Position numbers and translations under genes: made by a program
Shown here: piece by piece, positions 12,547 through 23,469 of the stretch
Layout: each line of letters starts with the position of its first letter
Position numbering within the stretch: the first letter of the stretch is position 1
The notes under the pieces: model-generated
Seen by the model: the letters and a program-made list of their open reading frames with translations, nothing else
What the model was told of the DNA's origin: nothing
Databases searched by the model: none
Assembly (NCBI GenBank): GCA_013398295.1
Contig: VZSF01010416.1
Coordinates: forward strand, 1,904,306 to 1,968,305
Direction: 5' to 3'
Source: Chionis minor
Lineage: Eukaryota; Chordata; Aves; Charadriiformes; Chionididae
DNA length: 64,000 nucleotides

Positions 12547-13650
12547 GTGCCTCTGATCTTAAGCTCACAGGTTTTTATTTGGGTTTTTTTTCTTTTGCGC
12601 ATATCTAAATATACAGTCACTTGCTAGTTATTAATAGTGGGACCTCACCTTATTTGATGCTGTTCTCACTTCCTAGAGTGGCTAATTAAAGGAGGGACAC
12701 AGGAACTGCCATGTGCTGTTCAGCCACTTGGCTTCATTGAGAAAATGGAGCCAGTGGGTTTTCCAGCTGCTGAAAGTGCCTCAGAGGGAACCAGCACCGT
12801 GCTACTGCCTGGTCGAGGCAGGGTCAGCTGCAATGAAACATCAGGTGCAGTGAAAAAGCTGGATGCCTTCAGAGGCACTTAAACAGGTATTTTCTCTTGA
12901 AAAGGCCAAAATTGTAGCTGCCTGAAAAGCGAAAACAGCATTTTGCAGTGGATCAGGGGAAGCAAGAGTTTCCACAAGAACAGCAAATAACAAAAAGAGG
13001 AGGTTGCTTTTTATTTCCGCGAAATTGGGCACAGTCTCCTCTGTCTCGGAGGTGCTTGGCACAAAACAAAGCTACTCCTGTTGGGATGCTGCACACCAGT
13101 GCATTGCAGAAAAGGGGCAGGTCACTGCTTCCTGGCAGTATTTTCTCCTCCACAGCAAATATGCCGATTCAGCAGGCTGCCAAGCTTGCTTGTGCTTATT
13201 TCCGTGCTGGGCACAGCCAGGTGTCACACAGGTGAGGTTGCACACAGACATACAGGAGGCCCAGAGGGCTTTTATCTATTTTTCTCCATGTGGCTGAGAG
13301 AGCACTCAAAGGCGCCTGCTGATTTTGTGTGTTCAGTGCCACGGAGAAGAAAATCGATGTGGGAACTGCAGATGGCTTCAGTGTTACAGGGTAACCCAGG
13401 CTGCTTTCCAATGGAAACAGAACTGATTTACTCTTAATGGCTTAACTTTACTGACCATTATATTTTGTTTCATTATTCAAAGGCAAACACTGGAGAAACA
13501 TTTAGTGAATGTGCCCAATTCTTTCAGGTGGAAGGAAGTGAGAACCATTTGTGTATAATTTCAGACACTTGTTTTAGTTTCCGGTTGCTTTTCACATGGT
13601 TTCAGGAGGCTTTTCTTCTCTCTGATATTGAGTTGTCTTTACCAGGTCTC

Positions 13651-13670
13651 TTTTTTTTTTTTTTTTTTTT
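13651..13670. repeat. T20 homopolymer
   Basis: An uninterrupted run of 20 T followed by CCCC. It could be a poly-A tail of an old minus-strand retroposed copy, but the sequence to its left shows no identifiable parent gene. Confidence 0.85.
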
Positions 13671-16601
13671 CCCCTATGCCTTGGGACCCAGTATCATTTC
13701 CTTGTTTATTCTGCACTCCAGAGCTATCAGCCATCCTCAAGTGTTTGTCTCATCGTCTTCGAGACTGCACCCCTACCCAGGAAAACAGCGAGGGACAAAC
13801 TTTCTGCTCTCCACAGGCTTTTCTCCCAATAAGCTGGAAAATAATGTTTGTTTGGCTCATATTCTTAGCTAGCTACGGACTCCCCACCAAGACCCCCTGC
13901 CCTGTCAATTGCTGACTAATCGTGCCTGCAGCAAAAGTAATCTGAACTGGGGAGTTGCTCAGCAGCAGAAGAAGGATCCATTAAACAGATTATGCTGTCT
14001 GCTCTGTTTCGGTGCTTAGCCTACGGGATCGGCCTGCCCAGGCGCTGCCGCAGGGCACACACAACCAGTGCTCTGCTGTCACCCTGGATTGTCCCCTTGG
14101 CAGGTCTGCCAGGCTCACGCGTACAGCAAAGGGCCAGGCAAAATTCAGGCCAGCGAGGTCTGTGCACCGAGGGACCTGGCTGCAAAGTGATGCTCACAGG
14201 CAGGCTAGTCCAGGGAGCTGCTGTGATTTTTTTTTTTTTTTAGCTTTCTTATCCTTGGCACAGAGGCAGCAAAGCAGCTCTGTATTTGATTTGACTGAGC
14301 CTTCCTCTGAGACCTGAGGGGGAGCAAACCCCGCCAGTATTCAGGCCCTAGAGGCGGGGAAAAAAGCATAGTAGTGACATTCTGAAGTTAATTCAGCCTC
14401 AAAACTCAGTGGCTGACTGGCATCAGGAAAGACCCCAGCCAGGAGCAAGGAGCAGGATTTCTGCAGGCCATTGGAACAAGGTGTTGGTTTTTACATACCT
14501 TTCCCTTAGAGTAGCTTGATTACAGGCCTTCATGTCTGTCCTGGGCACAAGGCTGGTCCCTCTGGATTTGGTTGCCCCTTTGAAGACCTTGCTTCCAACA
14601 TTGGCTTTCTGGAGGTACATTGGCTTCTTCTGTCTCTCCACCAGCTACACCAGATGCGGACTCTGTGGTGAGGTCTGCAGTTCCAGCTGCTCTTGCTCTC
14701 ATCCTACGACTGCCGTTTCACCCCTGGAGGTGCCCATCTCCTTCCAAGGGAAGCTACTTGTGCCCTTCTGTTCGGTGTCTCTGTGTGCCCAAGTGTGTCT
14801 CTGGAGGTGATTTTTCTCAGGCACGGGAAGCCAGTCTGACCATAAGGTTCATAACCCTCCTTCTGACCTGCTGTACGAAAAATAACTTTTACGTTCCTTG
14901 TTATGTCTGTGAGCTTAATACAGCCACCTCCAGCTGAGCTACGGCCACTGCTGATAACACACGAGCTGCTCCGTGGTGTGTCAGAAAAGGACTGTAGCTG
15001 ACACAAGCTGGAGGATGAGGGACACTGATAAAATGGAGTTACTTTGGTTGGACAGTGAGTCAGCCACCCCTTCTGTGCTGGAAAGCACTGCGCACAGTTA
15101 ATGCCACGTGGCCAGACCTTGCTAGGCTCCCTCTCGCCACTTGGTTTAATTGTGTGACATTAAAGCTACTGCCTAAGCCAGCAGGACAGGCGTATGAAGA
15201 ATGTACCTATTTACCTTGCAGGTTTTTAAACCTACCGAATTCAAATAGGTTATGTAAAGTAGCAAAATCTACACAATTTAAATTGGCCTGACTTCTGAAA
15301 GCTGCAGGTTCCAGGACCTGCAAGAAAGCCAGCAGCTAGACTGAGTATCCAAGGGAGGTCCTTCTGGCATAGAAAGATCAAGCACTAACTGAAATTCAAA
15401 CATACCTTTGCGCCTAGTTTTTATCTAATTTCTGTTTCACACAAAATAATGTTGCCCTAGAAATAAAATTTCCCCATATGACTGCTGCAGCTCTACAATG
15501 GCCATTTAGTGGAGCAGTAAAGCAAAGCGCCAGGTACTTGACAGCTCTCTTTTGTGTCACTCGCAACATGCCTTCTAATTCTAGAGAGCTACTGCCATGT
15601 ACTCCAACAGGGTTTCTTTGCTTTCCTGAAGCAGTTACATGACTTAAGAGTCTGGTCATCTTTTCTGTTAATAGGAATTGTATATAGGAACAGGACACAA
15701 GTAGAAAGCACCGCACATTAAAATCTTGCTAGCTCAGGACACCAGTAATATGATCTATGCAGCTCTGCAAAATGAATTTTTATGATTTTCCCAGCTTAAC
15801 ATGGTAGCATTAATATTTCATTACTAGATTTCACTATGATTTTCGTCCTGTTACTGTCTCAACCAATTTATTGCTTGAGAAGGTTATTTTTAATCTTCAG
15901 CAGTAACTGAGAATATACCCTCAGAAAACCTTTCCCAATGTGGAATTTCTTTGCTGTTTCATTATAATTGAGGTGATGCTGTATCCAACAGCTCTTTATG
16001 AGAACAAAATATATACATCAATTTTAAGAGGGAAGGAAGGCTTATCTTTCAGTTTCTACCTCAAAGTTCTGTTCTCTACTCATCTTAATTTTTAATTATA
16101 GAATTTCAGACACTATGAATGGGGAGAATGAGTTAAAAAGATGTTATCTCATACAGAAAGGCTGGGTTTAGCGCTGAGCACTCAGTCCAGCTGGCCTCCG
16201 GGGTACTACAGCACAGGTATTCCAGCGATTTCCCTTTGAAAAATAAAGGTGTTTATTTGGGCTCTGCTTCAAACAGGGTCGAGGGTATAAAAAGCACGGG
16301 CAGCTTTAGGCCAGATTTGTTCATATCTAGGCTTGTGATTTAGGGCCCTGTGTCTCAGAGCCAGTCCTGGCAGCCAGAGAGTGAGAAAGGACCAAAGACT
16401 GTGCAGAGAGTCTGGTCTTAACCCCATCTCTCACCAGCCTCGCTCAGGCACCAGAACAGTTTAGCACACAGGATGTTCACTAACTATAACATGAAAAAAA
16501 CCCAACTCTCACAAAAGTGTCTCCCAAAATCTGTTTCACAGCTACAAAACGTTCCTCAGTGTCAAATGTAAGTAATTAGTATTAATTATTTGTCCCCTTA
16601 C

Positions 16602-16807
16602 CAATGTAAAAAACATCCTCATTCCCCAGTTCCAGTTCCTTCCAGCCAGGTGCAGGCAGTGATATTGCATCTCCCCTCAACTCGAGCCTGAAGGGTGCGG
16701 GACAGGATGTGCCATTTTGGTCCCTTATTCTGCCCCGTGGAGTCTGTTCTCTTGACCTTGCTTTGTGGACAACTTCCTTGTCCTCTCTAAGAGCAGGGTT
16801 ATTTTCC
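16602..16807 (-). other. candidate internal exon of 206 bases
   Basis: On the minus strand, an acceptor-like AAAACGACAG precedes 16807 and a strong donor GTAAGG follows 16602. Between them one frame is open for 68 codons: it begins ENNPALREDKEVVHKARSRE, is mixed-charge and not low in complexity, and ends DVFYI. The exon would leave one base for the next codon. The polypyrimidine tract of the acceptor is weak. The product is not recognised. Another exon-like stretch (about 15540-15630) fits its exit phase but lacks a good donor. Confidence 0.22.
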
Positions 16808-19800
16808 CTGTCGTTTTGGGGATATATAAGATGGGAGAAGGGTGCAGGCAATTCTCTACCGACCACTGCCATGAAGCATAACTGCCCCTTCACCATTCAG
16901 GAATCAAAAGTACAGTGAGAGGCACAGGGCTGCTCGCCCAGCCCCATGACAAGCAGACAATTTGCCTGTTTACCTCCTTGGATATAAATTTTAAATGTTC
17001 CCCTGTATGTTGGCAGGTGGCCAGAGGGACTCTTCCTTCCTGAGCTACCCAATCTTTTCCTTGAATTCTCCCTGGAGCAATACAGTTGCACACCATCTAT
17101 CGTATGTGCCAAAACGCCCATGCAGGGGTTCCCCTGGCTGCCTTGTACCTCTCCAAAACATATCCTCGGCAGCTCAATCAAAAGAAAAGCATGGTATGGA
17201 TAGTATACTGCCTGCAGGTGTGCATTAACACTCGTCAACACTTTTTCATGATGCAAACTCAACGTGTCTTTGTCGCAACAACTTCACAGTGATCTCTCTG
17301 TACGCTGCCTTGTCCTCCTCCTCTCCTGACCTGTGTGTGAGCCCAAAGGATGGCCTTTTTTCTTCCCCTTTATCAGTTTATCTAGAAAATATCTGCTCTT
17401 CCGCTCTGTCATGTCATCACAGCTACAGTGACAGCAGCACCCTAACCCAAAAACAGCCTGAAAGGATCACTGAAAGGTACGTATCACCAGCCAAGCCCAG
17501 AGTCCCAGTGCAGTACATTTAATGGCAGTCACACATGTCAACAGCACTCTGTCAGATTTCAGTACACTTAAGGTACCTGCACATTGAGGGTTTTTACTGT
17601 TCAAGTGCTGCTTCTAAAACCCCTTGTGTGGTAATCACAGCTCTTCTAATTTGGGGACTTAAAACCAATTCAAAGCAGAACCAACGGACACAAATTTCTC
17701 ACTCAGACATTTCACGTTTCTCAAACATCTCCCACCCTGCTGGTGAGTGGCCCCAAACAGAATAGATACAGATGACCGCATCAGTGTTTTTAGAAGTATG
17801 TTTTGGGGAGAAACCAGGAGGTAGGATACTTATCCCTTTAAGAGACTCCAGAAATGACGCTAATCCAAATCAAATGACCTAACTCTGACACTTACAGCAT
17901 CAAACAACTCACAAAAGCCTTCCTAGATTCTAAATATTGAGTGTATTCTTCTCAGGGAAGATCAGCAGCAGAGCAGATTTTCCAGTGAAAACGTTTCCTT
18001 CTGTAATCTTTCCTGATCTGAGAATTGTAACGAGTGCATGGAAATTACAAGCTGCTATAAAAATTACAGAGGCTAAAACTACCATTTTATCCTGCATTAG
18101 AACAATTTTAACATTGTTAGAGGAATACATCTCTGCAATTTTAAAATTATTTGAGTCATGACAGAAAGACTCACAACTGCAATATTTATCTTTCAGATTC
18201 ATCTTAGGATGTTCCTGAAGACTTGTGAGATGTCACATTATATAGCATTTTGTGGGGACCAGAGAAAGTCACTTTGACAAGTAACGCATGTAAATTGGAG
18301 CCATTGATTATGGAGGATTTAATTTTATCTATTCTGTATTCATGGTACAATAAATAAAAAAGACTTCAGTGGTCACTGTAGGACTGCAACAACTTCTACA
18401 GAAACGCAATTTATAGTTGCATATTTTTAACAACAAGCTTCGGCATACATTTGATTAAATTCTGCTTTCCAGTGCACTTAATGAGAATTCTAATTCTCTA
18501 GAGATTTCTACAGGCATGCCAGGTAAAGAGGAGTCTATCCAGTCAAAGCTGTGGTTGTTAGTACAAGGAGCTGGCTCCTTTGAAGAGAAATAAAATTCAT
18601 AAGCATGCATGCATATATTTTAATATTGCCAAGATACATATTGGCAGAGCAATAAATAGTAAAAAGATTTATTACCCACTCTATTTCCCAATGTATACAA
18701 ATGCAAGTGATACTTGTGAGGTATAAGATCTTTCAGGAACGTTTGAACTGAGCGGCTCGAGCAAACATTATTTATTTTGGGTTCTCAGAGAATTTGGGGT
18801 TGTCTCACTCTCTAAATTTCAACAAGTTATCCCATTGCTTTCCCTGACCACCTGATGGGGAAGGTGAAGGACTCCCTGTAAGGGACGCAAAGCCATCTCC
18901 TGATTGGCGGCCACCCATTTCTCTAAATAAACATGGCAAAAAAGCAAAATAACTTTTTTTTACCTGCTCCTTTTTGGTATCTTTCTGCTTCAGCTCTCAG
19001 ATTATGACCGTTTTTAGAAGGACTATCTCACTACCACAATCATCTTCTTACAGCAGCTTGGAAAATAAGTTTCATCCCTCCTGGTAGATTTTGGGGGCGT
19101 TCAGCCAGGAAAGCTCCTTCTTATGTGAACCTGGAGCCACACCCTTACCTTGGGTAAAAGGAGCTTCATTAAATAATACAAGAGAGAGTTAAGTTTTGGC
19201 AAGTGTTTTATCCTTGGCTGCAGATCTGGGAGGACAAACCCTGTCATCCATAATCTGTTAGGGAAAACTCCTGGGAGCTGATAAAATCCAGCTCTAATAT
19301 TGTCAAAGGTGGAGCATTTGGTGAACGCGGCTGAATTCACAAGTGAGTTCACACAGGCAATCCTGAGCTACCTTGCTTTTACACTAAACACAATGGCAAG
19401 TTTGCCTTATTCCAGTCTGCCTTATTGTGGCCTGGATACTGAAAAGTAGGAGGGAAATCCTGGACACGTTCATCTTGGTGGCAAAACCCCATTCATACGA
19501 ATGGGACCAGGATTTCTTCCATGCAGCTACAGGGGTATCTGCCAGCTCTGTGAAAATTATGCTGATCATTCATCTTCAAATTGGATCTGGGTTTTGGTAG
19601 CTACAGAGTAAATTGGTTCCTGGAGTTTTAAGTCCATTTTTGGTGTGAGAGTATTAACAAGAATATCCAGTCATATAACAATTTTCATTTGCAGATTTCA
19701 AATTAACTAAGGAGTTCAATAAGTTTGCACCCACCTTTCTGATGGGGACCCAGAGGCATGCAGGCTATTCAAGACAGCAGAAGGGGACACTGGTAAGACT

Positions 19801-20296
19801 AGGGGTGGAGCACAGAGTTTTGGAGCTGTATCCCAAACCTCAGTCATCAGGTCACAGTATTATTCTTCAGGTGAGTATACTTGTCTTGATGACATTACCA
19901 TTAGTCGTGGGATTAAACTAGAATCAGTCCCCCCTAAAAAATGTAACTTAATAAACCTTAGTTTTTATCATTTCAGTTGTCACTCTCTGAAGCAGTGGGG
20001 TTTTTTTAATACTGACCAATGCTCAAATTCTGATTCTTACACTGGAATTAAAAACAAAACAATTTAAAAAAAATGCAAAGCACATGAAAAGAACAGATTA
20101 AATACAGCTTGTGCTTATGCTGATTTTCAGAAATAGGTTAATAAACACTGCTTAGATGAAAGGAGCCTCAAGCGTTAAAGAAAGAAATCAGAAGGTCTCA
20201 CTTAAGTGATTTTTCGGCAGGAATCAAATTAACGAATATAATATGGATTGCTGACAAGGTGCTTGATCATTCTCTGCAGTAAGGATTTTTTTATGT

Positions 20297-20330
20297 ACAT
20301 ATTATATTTATTTATATATATATATGCATG
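20297..20330. repeat. TA-rich simple sequence
   Basis: TATTATATTTATTTATATATATATATGC, a short degenerate AT microsatellite. Confidence 0.65.
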
Positions 20331-20984
20331 AGTTTGTGTGTGAGTTGACTCCATTAACACTTCGTTTGATAATGATAAATGGCATTTTTATTTAAAAGGA
20401 AAGTATTAAGAAGTCCTGATTTGCAAGAGCAAGTTAGAATATATGACATTATTATGTCCTACTGCATTTTCTTCTCCTTTAAAAAAAACACAAGCCTTCA
20501 ATGAAGGACTTTGCTAGTACAAAAGAATGCAAACATTTTATTTAGTCCATAGACTAATTCAATCTGCAAATAACACGAAATATTTTTTTGTAAGAGGGTG
20601 GAGGATAAAATAAAAAGGGAGACATAAAAGAGATTTAATGAGATCAGGGAACTCTTTCTTAAGCAGTACAGCATCTTAATTTCTGGTAAATTCAAGCAAC
20701 CTCCATCTGGGGGTTGATTCTGTCAGTCTGTATCTATGTCTGTCTGCCTTTATCCATCTCTCTAGGCATTCGCTGCGGTGGCTTCAGAGCACCACCGAAG
20801 GAAACAGGAGCTCTGCGTGCCGTGTAGCTGCAGAATCCAGCCCCTATTTGACAGTGATTGGGTCTGACATTGACAAGCACTTACACCCCATTCTCCGGCT
20901 CTTTTTGTTTGGCCTTAGCTACACGTGTTGTCTGGCAAAAGTTAAAAATAAAACATTTAGGGCTACACTGTGGTCAGTTTTCAC

Positions 20985-21124
20985 GTGCTTCCGCAGCGCG
21001 CGGGGGAGGAAGGGGAGGGGAGGCAGCCGCGGCTCAGCGTTCTGCACCACTCGCATCAAGGTCAGCCAGAACTGCTGCGAGAGCGAAGTCGGTGCCACCC
21101 AGAGCACGTGACTTGCTATAAAAG
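20985..21124 (+). promoter_or_regulatory. small CpG-bearing patch with E-box and TATA-like box
   Basis: Within AT-rich surroundings this 140-base patch is G+C-rich with several CpGs (for example GCAGCGCGCGGG near 20993). It ends in a CACGTG E-box at 21105-21110 followed at once by TATAAAAG at 21117-21124. If it were a promoter, initiation would fall about 25-30 bases later on the plus strand. No exon with a good start codon and donor follows, so this is a suggestive arrangement only. Confidence 0.2.
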
Positions 21125-22419
21125 ATGTTTTGCTCTTAGAAGTAATCACCTGAGAGTCCAGAGGGTCTAAGAGATGCTCAGGCATTGCCCCCACCGCTTC
21201 AGGCAGCGGATTTAGCTGGCCACACCCCGATGCAACCAGCTCCTCAGCCTCGGGGCTCTTTGAAAATTTTCCATCAAAACTTTCATGGGAAGTATCTGCT
21301 TTCCTTGAAAATATCAGCATGTTTTTATTTCATTCTGCTAGACAAATTAAATACGGAAAATGGGAAAGATATTAGCAGAAACCCTAATGGCTGGGGGAGG
21401 GGACAGTAGTCATTCTGTCAATGAGAAGCCGATACTTTCAGCTGACCATTTTGGATTAAAATAATGATGGTCTGACTAAGCAAAAGAATAACTGGAGAAA
21501 CCCACCTCTTAATTATGAGCAGCTCAATTTCAGGTCTTTATGCAGTAACGTTGACTGTTTCCCCCCCACCATTTCTCCGTGCCAAAGGGGTTGGTATAGG
21601 CAAAACATTCCCCCCGTACCCCAATTTCCTAAGGCTGGAGAATTTCCTTACCACCCCTGTCTGCCAGTGCTGCTCTGGATCAGTGGTGCTGGGGGCTCAC
21701 CTGAGGGGACATCAGGATTAAAAACTGAAATGGATTTATAAGAATGTGGGACCAAAAATGAACAAGAACAGAATGACAGGACACCGGTCGCAGAGCTCAG
21801 CCTGCTGCTACAGCATGCAGACATGCTGATGAATCCCTCACAAAATCAGTTACAGGGGTTTCTCCCCACTGCTGCTGTGAAAGCCTTTTCCAGAAACTCA
21901 TATGTTTCACTAGACACCATCATCTAAAATACAGGGTAACACTGATGACTAGTTTACAGCTATTTGTTTATGTAATAATACTGTCAAAGCTTAAAAAGAT
22001 CCTCTTCACTCCTTTTGTGTTTATGGACGATTTTTTGCAGCCTTTAGTATGCTAAGGCAAAATCCCTATTCCCCCATCAAACTATTCACCTTTCTCTGCT
22101 CCTGCTCTAGGTTGAATTTCTTTCTTTCAAACACAGATGGCTACAATTGTTCACCACATTCATGAAAAAGTCTTACTAAAGCCTTCTCAAGGGCATTAAT
22201 TTTTTTTCCTACCTTGACTGGAAATGCTTCCTTTGATATAGTGCCAAATATATGCCCAATTCTTCTGTATCAGTCCAACCGAAAAGCCTTACCTTATATT
22301 AGAAATTGTCATTAGTTCCCAGCTACCTGACCTTGCTACTTGAACTGTTGAATGTAATCCCATTTATATCTCCCCGGTCCCTGAGGATATTCTGTTTTTC
22401 TGTATGCTGTGAGCCTCCT

Positions 22420-23300
22420 TGCTATTGACAATCCCTCCCACCTTCAGCCACCAGCACATTTCTCTAGCAGGTTCTTATTCTTTTTGTGCCTAGTTGATTA
22501 ATGAAAATATTAAGTGATATTGGTCCCTAGACTGTGCCTTCAGAAACTCCACTTTTAGCTCCCTCTAACCTGGTACTTCCTCTTTCAGCGTCATCTGTTA
22601 TTATCTCCCTTAGCCAGTTTCTACTTGTTCTACAATTCTGTGTCTAATCTTCATCTTTTCCAGTCAAACAATTCTCCATGTAGCTCTGGGTCAGAGGTTT
22701 TTCTCCTAGCGTATATACATCACATCTATTGCCATTTTCTTTGTCTAAAAAGATCAGGATAATCTAAAGAAAGATTACCAAGTTAATCTAGTAAATCTGC
22801 TTTCGGTAAACCTATTCTGTGTGTTATCCTACTTCTTCCATTTGCTATGCTCTCTATTACTCTTCTTTCCAAAAGCACTTTAATGCCTGGCATACTACTG
22901 ATGTCACACTAATATGCCTACATTTAACTAAATCACAGCTTTTTCAATATCTTAAATATAGGAATCATGCCTGAAATTCCTCATACCATGACTTTAACAT
23001 AGACCTAAATATCCTTCAAGTGGAAATGCAGTTTCTAATGCAAATTCCTTCAGACTACTGTGACACACATGCCCTGAAACAGCACTCCTTGAATTTTACT
23101 TGTACCTCAGGAGACATCATTTCCATCCTTCCAAATTCACGCCCATAAAGCCAGTTTTCTCCCATTCAAGTTCAGAGCCATTGCCCAAATTGAACACCGA
23201 GGCACAAAATCATCTTATTTTTTGAAAATTTCTATGCCAACCTTAAACCCATCCTCCCTCAAGCCAACCTCACTGTTATTTTCCTTGTGTCATCTAATTT
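22420..23300 (-). mobile_element. old CR1/L3-type LINE fragment (reverse transcriptase part)
   Basis: The plus strand resembles the reverse complement of the ORF2 of ancient amniote CR1/L3 LINEs: 'ggtccctagactg..cttcagaaactccact' near 22522, 'cttagccagtttctac' near 22610, and the 'cctggcat..gatgtcacac' segment near 22886-22913. Read on the minus strand, the last part gives recognisable pieces of the conserved RT region (PIFK, then a decayed stretch, then SSMPGI). Frames are broken by many stops and indels and neither end is sharp. Similar T/C-rich sequence continues to about 23460 and may belong to it. Confidence 0.5.
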
Positions 23301-23469
23301 TGATGGCTAAAACCCCTTACTGTTTGTTTAACTTCTTTTGCAAATTCTAAAGTAGCTTCAATTCTCATTTTACCTCTATGGTTTTGGATCTTAGGCTTCC
23401 TGTTGATCACTCTGTTTCCATTCCTGGAAGACTTTACCATTTTGAAATTTCAGAATTTCCCCCCAGTAA

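Larger units (their letters stand above)
2645..17500. other. G+C-richer region without an identified gene
   Basis: By eye this block is clearly richer in G+C and CpG than the flanks. It holds many short open frames on both strands, including the longest of the window (180 codons, plus strand, 10265-10807, not recognisable as a protein and starting in a poly-A tract). Several minus-strand segments are flanked by plausible splice sites and are listed separately. Between them I see no confirmed coding gene, only MIR-like sequence near 11.1-11.2 kb and homopolymer tracts. Confidence 0.5.
17500..22400. other. non-coding stretch, mostly AT-rich
   Basis: No gene is recognised. Open frames are short and overlap on both strands. 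The stretch contains an AT microsatellite near 20297-20330, a small CpG-bearing promoter-like patch at 20.98-21.12 kb and an AT-rich block at about 18.2-18.55 kb that resembles non-coding elements conserved in vertebrates. Confidence 0.5.

Noticed and set aside
16890..17096. Exon-like frame with acceptor GTATTGCTCCAG and donor GTAAAC
   Set aside because: Two frames are open over the same bases and neither exit phase fits the neighbouring 16602-16807 candidate.
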